DNA of 64,000 bases from Isoetes taiwanensis. Its lineage: Eukaryota > Streptophyta > Lycopodiopsida > Isoetales > Isoetaceae. The notes beneath the pieces were generated by a model. That model made no database searches. It had not been told where the DNA came from and saw only the letters and a list, made by a program, of their open reading frames with translations. Shown here one piece after another: positions 1 through 10,398 of the stretch (its first letter is position 1; every line of letters begins with the position of its first letter). The translations under genes were made by a program, and so were the position numbers. Location of the stretch: assembly GCA_021234155.1 (NCBI GenBank), contig JAJEKV010000014.1:11055563-11119562 (forward strand), written 5' to 3'.

Positions 1-937
1 ACAACCTTTTCTGCAATTCTAGCCTATCCACGTGTCCATTCCACATCATCAAAATATGATGTGGAAATATCCCAAGCCATCGGATCTTTAATTTTATGAA
101 TCTACGGATATGAAAATTAGAAAAGCCAGGGAAAATGGCCTACAGAGATGGAATAGGTCGCGAGCTTTCTTGGAATTCTAGCGAAATTATATAATAGGGA
201 AAAAATAGAGATGGAAGAGGAACAGAATAACTCCTCATTGCGTCGAGGATGTGCTTTCACTCTAATTTAAGGAGATCATTGCGTTCTGGTAAAAACCTCA
301 CCTTTCCTCTCATTTTGTTTCTCCTCTTTTGTAAGTGTATGCTGGTGGAAGGCCGGAACCTTTAAATATGTTTTCAGACATGTATTTCCTTATGACCAAC
401 ACAGTCATATTTCGCAGTCGTCATTTGAGTTTTCTGTGGTAACATTTGGTAGGCCTACCAAATTTACTTTTAGTAGCTAATCTAAAATTTCGCACTGCTA
501 AAGTCGCATGGAATCTCGCCGCACTGTACATATTTCCGAGCCCAAGCTAGATTTCAAATAGCAATGCCGCCTCCGTGGTTTATTGGTATAAAAATTGGCA
601 TTTCAGATTTCTTGATTGTCGTATTTTCGTATTTCAGATTTAAGATTTCGTGATTTAAATTATTTCAGATCAAGTCTATTATGTTCATCTTCTTCTCTCA
701 CTTGCTTGCACAAACATCCTTCTCAGAACTTTTTTTTGGTCAACCTTCAACTTGCAAGCAACTCAGATAATTATGCCGGATCATTTAGGTTTAGGGTACA
801 AGTAATTGCCCTTAAGTAACCTTGCCTTAAAGTGCATATTTAATTTGCATATCTCTTGCAATTTCTATCTTGTCTGTCTCAATTTTCCACTGGTTTAACT
901 GCAAACTAGCTTGCTAGTTGTGAATAAACAAGTTTCA
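1..937. other. Non-coding flank, no gene recognised
   Basis: AT-rich sequence with short, unsupported reading frames only. I found no RNA gene and no transposon end here. A pyrimidine-rich stretch near 300-335 looks like plant intron or 5' UTR sequence, but no open frame follows it. Confidence 0.5.
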
Positions 938-939
938 TC

Positions 940-1330
940 GTTTGTTAGATATACCCTTTTCTGCAACAAGTCCCTGCATTTAGCCATTTCCAAAAAATAG
1001 TGCATATTCTTATTTGTCTAAATGGACCTCATGTTAAGGCTATTGCTGTAGCCATGCTCTGTATGTACTGGCGTCATGACATTGCATGAGAACATCTGGC
1101 ATGCAAAAAATCTGGCAATCTGCATTTGTCTCACAAGCTAGATGAGTGAACAAGTGTGGTATTCCTGAAATTATATCTTGGTCAGATATTTTGTTAGATA
1201 CCCTTTTCTGCAACAAGTCCTTGCATTTAGTTGTTTTCCAAAAATAGTAGATGCTCTTATCTTATCTGTCTAAATGCACCTCATGATAAAGCTGAAGAGG
1301 CTTGTTTCCATAGCCATGCTCTGTATATGC
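940..1330 (+). repeat. Diverged direct repeat pair (about 130 bp units)
   Basis: Bases 940-1075 and 1189-1330 share long blocks in the same order: a start around TTTGTTAGATA, then CCCTTTTCTGCAACAAGTCC, then a block reading GCATTTAG, and an end around CATAGCCATGCTCTGTAT or its close variant. The copies differ by many substitutions and small indels, so this is an old tandem duplication. No coding content is visible in either unit. Confidence 0.75.
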
Positions 1331-1837
1331 TGAATTCTCCAGTGCCTCTCATCAACAACCATGTTACAAACTCTAAACTCATGGGAAGTTAGACAGCTTG
1401 CACATGGGAAGTTAGACTTTCCTTTCCCCTTTTACAATTCAATATATCTTACTGTATCATCATAAAGTTGCAAAAGGCTTTTCTATGTTTGTATTGCAGA
1501 ATACAATAGAGAGATGAAAGAATATAATAGTCGCAATCAAGCTGCTGAAATAATACTTGTAACATTTATAGATGGGTGAAATGTATAACAATCAAATAGA
1601 TCCATTCTTTGGGTCTCTGACTTGTTTGATTCAGATTATGTAGAAAGTGTTTCTGGACCATATGCACCAGTGATCTTTTCCTTCCTTATATATGTTTCGC
1701 TTAATCTTACCAACTATAAGCTTATTACTGCTCTTTTCCTCATGTTCCAGGTGCAAAATGAGCTTATGGTCAACCAATTTGGATTTGCCAAGTGACAAGC
1801 TAATATTCCAGCATCTATGCCATCACTGAGTACATTT

Positions 1838-2505
1838 GTCTACTGAAGTTATACAGAAAATGGGCATGCTACATTTATCTTATAGGCATGTTACATCTTG
1901 GAATCCTCTCTGTGCTATACGAAGAAAATAGTTGGTTTTGATTACTCTTTAAACTGCGAATGCAACATGGAGGGATTATAAACCCATTGTTGATGCATTA
2001 GAATTGTAAACAACACAATTTCCAATGCCTTGGTGACATGCTAAGGGTTATGTGCAATAGATTCCAAAGGAAATGTCAATGCTACATGCCTGTACTAGTG
2101 ATTATGGTGCATCATCCCTATAGATTGTAGTATAGACCTCATAAGAATTGGCACTGGCCTTGTAGCTGCAATACTTATATGCCCTTCATCTGGCCATGTC
2201 AGCAGACAAGGACAAGAAGATATTGATGCACAATCTCACTTCTTAGCAATCACATGTGTCTATTGGAGATTATTTGAGGTCACAAAGAAGAAAATGGACA
2301 TCCTACATTTATATTGTAGGGATGCTACATGTCTTGGAGTTTCCTCTTTGTATTGTACGCAGAAGAAAAAAACGACCTGTGGCAAGCAGTATGGGCTGGA
2401 CAGATTATAAACCCATTGTATGTAAATACTACAATTTTCAATGGCTTGGTGGCATGATCTTTTGTTATGATAGATTCCAAAGGGAAACGTTAATGCTACA
2501 TGCCT
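1838..2505 (+). repeat. Diverged direct repeat pair (about 250 bp units)
   Basis: Bases 1838-2093 and 2257-2505 align along their full length. Shared blocks include GATTATAAACCCATTGT, CAATGCCTTGGTG or its variant, GATTCCAAAGG and AATGCTACATGCCT. The 106-codon frame in the second unit is disrupted in the first, so I do not call a gene. The pair may be remnants of an older repeat, possibly a terminal part of a retroelement. Confidence 0.75.
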
Positions 2506-2510
2506 ACATA

Positions 2511-3244
2511 CCCAAAATTTTATTTTGGAATTTGCAGTCTACTTCTATGAAGAAGCAAATCGTCCATGATGAATAAATCTAGGATATTTTGAAATAATGT
2601 AAGTCACAAAAGAATCAGTAACCCAATATACACAAAATCAAAGGGCAATACTCCAAAGTATAGGCATGAAGACAAGGATGGTGTATTCCACCAACCAATC
2701 TATATTGTTGAATGAGATGTAGCTGAAACAAGGGAATAGACTTAATATGGCCAACCCTTCAATCCCTCCATAGACCATCGCTTAATGTAGAAAAGCCTAA
2801 ATAGCAAGCATGAACATTAAAATGCGAATATGCATTCAGAGATGCAATTCAAGTTTCTATTCTTAGTTTTAATCTACCACAGATATATCTATTTATTAGA
2901 AGCATGACCTTCAAAATGAACAGCAAACCAGATGAGTATGTCTAGTTTCCAATTTCATTCAACTAATGTTGATTCACAAGCACTCGATATCTATTCACAT
3001 TGTATTGTACTTTTCTTATAAGGATAAACTGTATAGTTTTTGAGAGAATAAGGAGAATGTGAGCACTTAGTATTGTAAAAATATTGGTTTCTAGAGGGAC
3101 AACAAATGTAGTCAATGCCTAAATTTTTCAGACAAGCACAACCTTGTTAAAGCCTTCTGGTGTGCCTTTTGCTAGTTTGCTTTTTGCAACATTAGACAAC
3201 CAAAGCAAACTAAACTATCTTACCTACAAATTCCAAATAATCTT
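2511..3244. other. Region downstream of the retroelement integrase; LTR expected but not identified
   Basis: This stretch follows the integrase end of the minus-strand Ty3 element, so the 3' LTR should lie here or further left. I compared it by eye with the sequence right of 13.27 kb and found no matching terminal repeat. No gene is visible. Confidence 0.4.
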
Positions 3245-4036
3245 TTAACTAAACAAGCTTAAGGCAACATGTTGTTGCCAATACCTTTTCAAATGTAGGA
3301 TATTGATAGGATTCAACAATTCTCTGCCATCAAGCACATCTTTTAGCCAATAAGAATCTTTCCCTGCTATGCCAATAACTTCAGAAGGCCCTTTCCAAAG
3401 ATTTTCAAATTTAGCTGCTATGTCTTCCCTTGCTTTATTCCATTTCAAAACAAGCTCACCCGATCTGAGAGTGCCTTGGAGTTTGTGAGCAGCCTTGAAT
3501 GCTGCAATATCATTAGCCTTTTTAATCATGACGGCATTTTCTGCCTCATACCTGTGCTCTTCAAGCTGCATTAACCTCAGACACCTTTCCTTCAAAGCAT
3601 CATCCATTTCTAAGTTTATCTGATATGCTAGTCTGAGTGATGGAAGTTCTAATTGGCACTACAGACTCTATACCATAAACCAGACTGAAAGGTGTGTGTT
3701 TGATGGAAGCCTTGACAGTAGTTCTGTAAGCCCATAATGCATCATGGAGTTTTAGGTGCCAATCTTTTTTTGAAATGCTGATGGTCTTTTTAAGGATTGA
3801 CTTTAGAACTTTATTGGTTGACTCTGCTTGGCCATTGCCTTGAGGGTAATAAGCTGAACTTTTAATGTGCTTAACTTTCAGAGTAGCTAATAATAATGCA
3901 ATGGTTTGACTCATAAATTGGCTTCCCCGGTCAGGAATAATTTTGAAAGGAATTCCAAATCTAGCACAGACGTTTTCATGAAGGAATCTTGCAGTGACAT
4001 AGGCATTTGCTTCCCTAATGGGAATTGCTTCAGCCC
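3245..4036 (-). pseudogene. pol: Integrase core (second part) and C-terminus
   Basis: Reading leftwards from the insertion point, the minus strand encodes KWAEAIPIREANAY, then IPDRGSQF (second catalytic Asp), then YYPQGNGQAESTNK (third catalytic residue, Glu), followed by WAYRTTVKASIKHTPFSLVYG. After a frameshift near 3,605 the C-terminal part continues with YEAENAVMIKKAN and GPSEVIGIAGKDSYWLKD and stops at 3,245. The DDE residues of the core are therefore all still readable, but the domain is split by a 4.5-kb insertion and one frameshift. Family role: joining element DNA to chromosomal DNA. Confidence 0.85.
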
Positions 4037-4047
4037 ACTTGGTAAAA

Positions 4048-4070
4048 GTCGTATTTAATTAAAGTGGGAC
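4048..4070 (+). repeat. Left terminal inverted repeat of the MULE-like insert
   Basis: Begins GTCGTATTTAATT and continues to AAAGTGGGAC. It is the reverse complement of 8579-8601 except for one base (T versus C at the fifth position). Confidence 0.85.
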
Positions 4071-4731
4071 TCATTCCATTCCCATTTTTTTTCGGAACCC
4101 TGTTAATTTACACAAAAAGAAGCACCCCGACCCGAAAACTGGCCATAATTGGAATTTTTGTCTATTAGTGTGCATCCAAGCTTTTCTTCCAGTTTTCTTG
4201 GATAGCGTGTTGAGAACAAGAACAATGCAATGCAAACATGCATTAGACCTATCAAGTTCTAATTGAAAAAGATTCTTAGTTGAACATTTTGGCTCTATTT
4301 TCTTAGGTGGGTAGAATAGAATAGAATAGTTTTTTTAACGTCCACGGAGACCAATAGGTCATGGGACCCATACAATGGGCTAGTACAATCATTACTACTA
4401 GGATTAAAAAAACCCTCGCCGAAAGGTTTTCAAGGGAAAACCTTTGCAAGAATGATGATACTAGACAAGCTTAGATAATGACTACCGAGGGTTCAAGAAT
4501 TGCGCACGCTTATCTAGAACCTCAAGTATGTATAATGCTAAGTCATGCAATGCATGGTGCTACCGAGAAGTTGTGGAAGCGTGGAATGGAATGCTAGGGT
4601 CGAAAAATGATTCCTGACTATCTCAAAAAGGTGGCAACTCGTAAGAGTATGGCTTTCATCTTCAATAACCCAGAATCGCAACAGCACATAGTCTCGCCAC
4701 TCGCGCACCGCGACCGCCCCCATCTACCGCC

Positions 4732-5067
4732 TCAATTCTCAGAGCCTGTGGGACCCCGCGGCGAATTGATGCAATAGCTACAAGCTTGTTCCCGGACAAT
4801 GAAGCAAGCAAATAAGCTTGGGGCCCCGGTGCCAAAGTGGGATTTATGTGTGCATGATAATGACCCGCCACTTGGGCCAAAGTAATCAAGGCCCCATATC
4901 TTTTGAGAAAAACGACCATTAAGATATTGTTGCAAAAGCTCAGGATCGAATCGGCAAGCATCGAGCAAAGGTTTCGTTGTAATGTTCCAACCGCAAAACC
5001 ATGTAGTGCAATGCTCTTTCCAACATCGTTTCAAACGCTGAGGACAATAGATCACAAATTCCAACAA
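4732..5067 (-). pseudogene. Unknown open frame in the MULE-like insert, possibly captured coding sequence
   Basis: The minus strand is open for 111 codons. The middle part (residues ~5-70) has a natural-looking composition with many Trp and Cys residues (CWKEHCTTWFCGWNITTKPL, CRFDPELLQQYLNGRFSQKI). The last third becomes Gly/Ser-rich and probably is not in frame. I recognise no family. MULEs often carry host gene pieces, so a captured fragment is plausible, but one open frame of this size is weak evidence. Confidence 0.3.
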
Positions 5068-5512
5068 AAATTAAGCAAATTGTTTACATAATCACCCAAA
5101 TATACTAGTTTTGAGATACCTTATATTTATAAATGGGCTCATTACAATATATAGTACAAGGTGAAGAGACCATAGTGGTCATATGGGCACAATGATTACA
5201 CCCTCTTCACACATGAATACCTAATGCAAAGGGCGCTGGAGCTCTCCAAGTCACGGAGCAACTTACGTATCGATAGAAATTTGTATGAGGAGTTCCTTCA
5301 TGGGTCACGCGGCTCAGATGTCCAACCGATGTCACCACCCTCTTCTCGCACCTTTCTTCAATGAACTGGTCTTTTCATTGTTCCCAAGCATGTACTATCC
5401 GTCGAGATAAGGACCGCAAGACAAAAATCAAGTTAGTCAAGTGATGCTACAGCAAAAAAATAAAATGAAACACGCTTCTTAGGGCCATTTTGAAAATACA
5501 GTTCGAGAGCCT

Positions 5513-5925
5513 TTCTCACTCATGAAATGAGAAGGCAAAATCGTAGGGAAAAACACAAATGGGAGGCCTTTCGACTTCATGAAGTCGAAAAGGCAGCTCA
5601 AAGCTTAAAAACGCAGTTTTTAGGGGTCGAGGACTTTCTCGACTCATGAAGTCGAAAAGACAGTTTCAAAGCTTAAAAACGCAGGTTTTAGGGGTCGGGA
5701 GGACTTTTCGACTCATGAAGTCGAAAAGGCACCAAAGTGAAAAAACACAGTTTTTGTTGGTCAAAAGGCCTTTTTCGACCGCGGCAGTCGAAAGGCGTTC
5801 CAAAAAGCTTAAAAACGCAGTTTTTTAGTCGGGAGGTTTTCTCGACTCGCGAGTCGAGAAAGGCGTACCAAAGCTTAAAAAACGCTAGGTTTGAGGGCCT
5901 TTCTCGACTCGCGAATCGAGAAAGG
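5513..5925. repeat. Array of seven palindromic (hairpin) repeats with co-varying arms
   Basis: Seven dyads sit at 5513-5533, 5569-5590, 5639-5655, 5704-5728, 5773-5793, 5839-5860 and 5898-5925, with centres 56-69 bp apart. The spacer often reads CAAAGCTTAAAAACGCAGTT or a close variant. The dyads at 5569-5590 and 5839-5860 are perfect 22-bp palindromes (arm TTTCGACTTCA; arm TTCTCGACTCG). The arm sequence changes from unit to unit, yet the opposite arm changes with it. Units run on weakly to about 6050 without clear dyads. Function is unknown. Confidence 0.85.
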
Positions 5926-6049
5926 CAGCTCGTGAGTGAAAAATGCGCTCTAAGGCCCTCCAAAATAAAAAAAAACGCAGTCTAAGGCTCCTCAAGATGA
6001 AAAACACGTGTCTAAGGCCATTTAGAGTGAAAACACAACAGCCATTTTG

Positions 6050-6558
6050 TGGCTTAACCTACTTGCCTACAAAAATAGTTTTCTACCTCCAATATCATAG
6101 AGTGCAAAATCATTATTAGTTGCACCGTGATCCTATGTATTTTCTAAGTGCACCCCATACCCCATTTTCTATGTATACATAGACCAAAAAATAAACCCCC
6201 TCCCCCCCTTCCCCTTTTTAGTATGTCAACGCTTAATAAATACAATATCCTATCCTATATATTTTCTAATAAATACAAGATGTATTTTCTAAATGCCAAA
6301 ACACCATAGTCTAAAAACATGGAAAATACTTGCTCTAAAACACCATAGTTTATTATTTTTCTCATCTTAGTTTATTGTTTTATCACACTATAGTTTATTG
6401 TTTTATCTTATGTATTTTTTCCAATGGACACCATGTATTTTCTACTTTAAAAATAGACCCTCCTTATGTATCTTGAATGGACACTATATGCTATGTATTT
6501 TCTAGGTGTAATGATAGAAAAAACAAATGGACCCTCTCCTATTTTTTTCGAACGGGCA
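6050..6558. other. AT-rich, gene-free stretch with short simple repeats
   Basis: Contains scattered recurring words (TATGTATTTTCTA, CACCATAGTTTATT) and a C-rich run near 6197-6215. No open frame or transposon motif was recognised. Confidence 0.5.
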
Positions 6559-6662
6559 TTTTTTTTATATTAATGTTTACCCTTTTTAATATATTAATGT
6601 TTACCCCGCCTTTTTTTTATATTAATGTTTACCCTTTTTAATATATTAACGTTTACCCCGCC
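6559..6662 (+). repeat. Two-unit tandem repeat (about 52 bp)
   Basis: The unit carries TATATTAATGTTTACC, then CTTTTTAATATATTAA and GTTTACCCCGCC. It is present twice in direct succession, and each unit is itself made of two similar halves. Confidence 0.8.
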
Positions 6663-8060
6663 TTTTTTTTCCCTTCTATACTTGAAATTTAAAATTTGGT
6701 ACATACCTTTTGTCCCTGTTTTTCGAGTGGCTCTAATCCCCGCTCCTGAGTGTTAGCATCCTCGATACCTTCAAAGAAATCTTCAAAGATACCCACCTCA
6801 ATCTCTCGATATACAAATTGATGGAGCTCTCTTCATCGATCTGTTCATGGGCCAGTTTAAGGCAACGAACACCTTCCGATCAAAGGCCTATACAGAAATC
6901 AAAGTTTAAGGCTTTCCGGCAATAAGGTGAATAAAGGAGTTTAAACAAAGGAGTTTAAGGCTGCCGGAACACCTTTGATCTCTTCATCGACTGTTCGTGG
7001 CTTTCCCGCAATAAGCAAGTGCTTCCTTTTGTATCTTGTGCTTCCGTGATCTTGTGCTTCCTGCCCCGACTTGTGCATGCATCTTTCCCACTCCAAAAGT
7101 GCTTCCGCTTCTTCCCTTGCCTTGTATCTACTGAATGATGGAATGGGGCTCGTTCTCTACCGCACCCGACGCCAACTTCTAGCTCTTAGCGTAAGAGCAC
7201 CGATTTGAGAAGAACCAATTTTGAAGAAGAATCGACTTGAAGCAGACCCCCTCGTAGCGTAAGAGTTGAAGCAGAAAGCGTAAGAACCGATTTGATTGGA
7301 GAGCTTGCGTATAAAGGTTTGAAGCACCAGCCTAATGGGGCCATAGCCGCTTGAAGCCGCCCCACGTGTTGGAGTAAGTGTAAAGGGCGAAGGCCGCATC
7401 CATCTCCTTGCTTGAATAATACTTTTGCTTGAATAATACTCCATGGCGCTCAAGGCCACGCTTTTGCAATCGCATGGCAAGAGGTCGCCTACAAATTTAA
7501 GATCTATGGAAGCCTTTACGCGCTTTCGCCCCCAACTCGATCACCGGTCATATCGATGTCGAATTTCCAAGCCGCGTAATTGTGGCCGAGAAAGCTTCAA
7601 ATTAATCTGCAGACATTTGAGTAAGGAGAGAGAGGGGACCTCGCGGAATTCGCAAAGCCAAGAATACCGTGGTTTGTGTTGCCCAAATAAAGCGTGTGAT
7701 GTGGAAGAACAGAGCCAAAGAAGGGAAAAATAAAATCCATAAGGCGGGGCAAAAAGAGTGGCCGCTTAGTGCTTGGATTGCTTCCCGATGTACGTAGTCG
7801 AAGTCGAAACAAAAGGATGATGATTTGCGTACCAGTTTTCGCACTCGCTAAATCATGCCGCGGACATGAAAGCCATTGAAAGCGCTTGGGCGAGGGCCGC
7901 CGATGACCCATATTCCACATTTCCGCGAGATTGTGATAATTCATTTGAGTTATGCACTCGACCGCCTCGCTTATAACCCTCTCGACCGTATTAGGACAGA
8001 AATCTAGAGCGTAACCCCGCGAAAAGAAAGATTTCCAGATAAAATGTTAGTGAGTTTGGC
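6663..8060. other. Mixed-composition body of the MULE-like insert, no gene recognised
   Basis: Short frames occur on both strands but overlap each other and match no family I know. Small words such as GCGTAAGAG recur at about 7190-7290. The G+C content is higher here than in the flanking retroelement, which may reflect captured genic DNA. Confidence 0.4.
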
Positions 8061-8062
8061 CA

Positions 8063-8084
8063 TTCTCGCCTCATGAGGCGAGAA
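8063..8084. repeat. Isolated perfect 22-bp palindrome of the hairpin family
   Basis: Arms TTCTCGCC and GGCGAGAA flank TCATGA, so the whole site is a perfect palindrome. It has the same length and layout as the dyads at 5.5-5.9 kb but a different arm sequence, about 2.1 kb downstream of the array. Confidence 0.85.
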
Positions 8085-8201
8085 AAAATATCTCTTGTTA
8101 ATTATTTATTGTTTATAATTAATTAATTAATTAATTATATTATTAAGTGATTTAATTATATTATTTAATTATTTACATTTATTAGTTGTTTAGCCATGGA
8201 A

Positions 8202-8463
8202 CCCTTTCTCCTTTCTTTTTTTTCCCCTTCCCATATCCCACCCTCTTGCCCCTTTGCCTCTTTTGCTCTCCCCTTTGCCCCTCCTCTTCCCCATGTCCCC
8301 GCCCCCTCCCTCCCCTTTGCCCCTTCCCCCCCTTCCCCCCCTCCCCCCATTTGGACCCTCCCTTTGCCCTTTGCCCCCCTCGCGGCTCCTTTGCCTTTCC
8401 CCTCCCTCCCTATCTCCTCTCCCCTTCCTTCCTACTCTTCTTTCTCCACCACCCCCCCTTCAT
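8202..8463 (+). repeat. Long polypyrimidine tract
   Basis: For about 260 bases the plus strand is almost only C and T, with runs such as CCCTTTGCCCC. The apparent long open frames on both strands here are by-products of this composition. Confidence 0.9.
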
Positions 8464-8578
8464 TTTCTCGGATTGTCGTGTGAAAATGTTCATCTTCTTT
8501 TATCAAATGATTCAATGGCAACTTATTTTTTGTTTGCACGAGTCCCATTTTCAGTCTGAGTCTCAAATTTCGAGATTT

Positions 8579-8601
8579 GTCCCACTTTAATTAAATGCGA
8601 C
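8579..8601 (-). repeat. Right terminal inverted repeat of the MULE-like insert
   Basis: Reads GTCCCACTTTAATT then AAATGCGAC on the plus strand. It pairs with 4048-4070 with a single mismatch. The following bases repeat the left target flank. Confidence 0.85.
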
Positions 8602-8619
8602 TTGTTAAGTAATCTGTGG

Positions 8620-9876
8620 CTACAAGAATGAGGAAGGTGGATCTATTGGACCAATGAAATCTAGACCCCATGTCTGAAATAGTCCTGGAGAAGTTATAGC
8701 AGTAAGAGGGGCTGGTTGCAATGTTCTCTTACCAAAAACTTGGCATTTATGACAGCATTTTATAACATCATAGCAATCTTTGAAAAAATTGGGCCAAAAA
8801 TAACCTGACCTCAAGATCTCTTTGGCTGTTGTGTCAGCAGCAAAATGCCCACCACATATACCCTCGTGACATGCCTCAATGATCATTTTGGCCTCCTCAT
8901 AATCAACACACCTCAACAATACTCCCTCCTTGTCAAGCTTGCATAACACATCCCCAATCAGTCTGAATTTTTTGCATTTCTCTTTAAACCTCCTTTCTTG
9001 ACTGCTGCTCAAGTTCTTTGGCACCTCATTGTTTTCAAGATAATTCCTAATATCACATTGCCAGTCCAAATCTTTTGTATAAAAAGCAACCAAGTCAGTA
9101 ACACAATCAACATCTTTTAATTCTTCTTGGTCCTCGTGTTCAAATAGAGCATAAAGTAGATATAAACTGGGATTTTCAACTAAGTTCACCATTTTAATAG
9201 TAATATTATAAGCCTGAACTTTACAAGCCCATCTACACAACTTTGCTTTTGGTTGTTTCTTTGCAAAGAGGAGAGATAGAGGGTTTTGCCTCATATAAAC
9301 TTGAGTTTGGTTATTTTGTAGCAAATGTCCCTGCCTTTCTATCAAAAACATCAAAGCAGCTGCACTCTTTTCCAGTCTAGGGTATTTTAGATCAGTATCA
9401 GACCACATTTTGCTGGCAAAAACAATAACATGGTCTTCTTGCAGCAATGCAACACCAATTGCCCTTTTAGTAACACTAACATAGGCTTTGTAAGGCTTCT
9501 CTAAGTCTGGGGGCATCAGCAGAATAGAATGGCAGATGGCATTGATGATTTTATCACAGGATTCTTGACACTCTTCATTCCAATCAACCAGAATATGTTT
9601 GCTTTCACTCTTGGAAAATTTTCCAACCTTTGTGAGGTTAGAAATTGGATTCATAGTGTGTGAGAAGTGAGGGACATACATTCTCAAAAAACTAGTCATT
9701 CCCATAAAGCTTTTTACATGTTTGAGTGTTTTTGGAGGAGCTAGTTTCTTCAAAGCCTCAACTTTAGCTTCAGCCACCTGAATGCCTTTTGTAGACACTA
9801 CATGTCCAAGCAATTCTCCTTTTGAAACAAAAAGACACATTTCTTTGGGTTTAAACTGACTCCTCCTTTCTTGCAC
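8620..9876 (-). pseudogene. pol: RT end, Ty3-type RNase H, integrase zinc finger and start of core
   Basis: A 418-residue frame. Residues 1-75 hold the end of RT (GELLGHVVSTKGI, LKHVKSFMGMTSFLRMYV). Residues ~110-215 align with the Ty3 RNase H, but the first catalytic Asp region reads AYVSVTKRAIG, so this domain looks degenerate, as is typical where a second RNase H is present. Residues ~340-385 form the H-H-C-C integrase finger (CHEGICGGHF...CCHKCQVF). The core begins with WGLDFIGP, giving the first Asp of the DDE triad. The frame ends about 20 bases before the inserted element. The rest of the integrase lies at 3.2-4.04 kb. Confidence 0.85.
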
Positions 9877-10384
9877 AAGGCAAATAATTTAGTTAGAACA
9901 CCAAAATGATCTTTGAGGGAAGTTCCTAAACAAAGATCATCCAAGCAGACACGAAATGCATTAGTAGGCATATCCTTGAAAATGGTGTCCATGGCCCTTT
10001 GGAAAGTTGCAGATGCATTCATTAATCCAAAGGGCATCCTTTTCATGGCAAATGTTCCTCAAGGTGTAATGGATGAAGTTTTTGGCTGAAACTTGAAAAG
10101 CCATCTAAGAAAGAATATATTTCCTTACCTGCAACAGCATGTAAAATTTCTTCTAAAAAAGGCAAAGGGTAGCAATCTTTAATGGTAGCTTTATTCAAGT
10201 CCCTATAGTCGATGCAAATCCTTATAGTTTTATTTTTCTTTTCTACTGGCACAATGCAAGATAGCCACTCAGGATTTACAATCTCTGCAATCACACCTGC
10301 ATCCTTCATTTTATACAATTCCTCTTTGATTAGGCCTAATAAGGATGCATTAATTCTTCTGAGCTTTTGAACCACAGGTTTCAT
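9798..10384 (-). pseudogene. pol: Reverse transcriptase domain of Ty3/gypsy element, frameshifted
   Basis: Two overlapping minus-strand frames together cover RT. The upstream frame (10,384-10,043) contains LIKEELYKMKDAGVI, IRICIDYRDLNKAT and EIYSFLDGFSS, the last carrying the first catalytic Asp. The downstream frame (10,046-9,798) contains MPFGLMNASATFQRAMD and the catalytic double Asp in RVCLDDLC. The residue before the motif is Cys where Ty3 enzymes usually have Tyr, a one-base change. Frameshifts lie near 10,065 and 9,850. The enzyme copies element RNA to DNA in virus-like particles; this copy is broken. Confidence 0.85.
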
Positions 10385-10398
10385 ACCTTCCTTGATTT

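Larger units (their letters stand above)
4037..8608. mobile_element. Mutator-like (MULE) non-autonomous insertion inside the integrase
   Basis: The insert is bounded by near-perfect 23-bp inverted ends (4048-4070 and 8579-8601, one mismatch). It is flanked by 9-bp near-identical direct repeats, ACTTGGTAA (4037-4045) and ACTTGTTAA (8600-8608). The integrase reading frame resumes on either side. A target duplication of 9-10 bp fits Mutator-like elements. No transposase was recognised inside, so it would depend on a partner. Contents are a short unknown frame, a hairpin array, AT-rich repeats, and a long pyrimidine tract. It is younger than the Ty3 element it interrupts. Confidence 0.75.

Noticed and set aside
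2256-2576. 106-codon plus-strand frame
   Set aside because: Falls in one unit of a diverged non-coding duplication. The other unit has stops, and there is no recognised motif.
5513-5925. CRISPR-like array
   Set aside because: Units are palindromes with variable arms and a semi-conserved spacer, the opposite of CRISPR layout, and the context is plant nuclear DNA with no cas genes.
8165-8590. Overlapping long open frames on both strands (Pro/Leu/Ser-rich and Gly/Glu-rich)
   Set aside because: They follow directly from the polypyrimidine tract, which has few stop codons in any frame. Composition is not protein-like.
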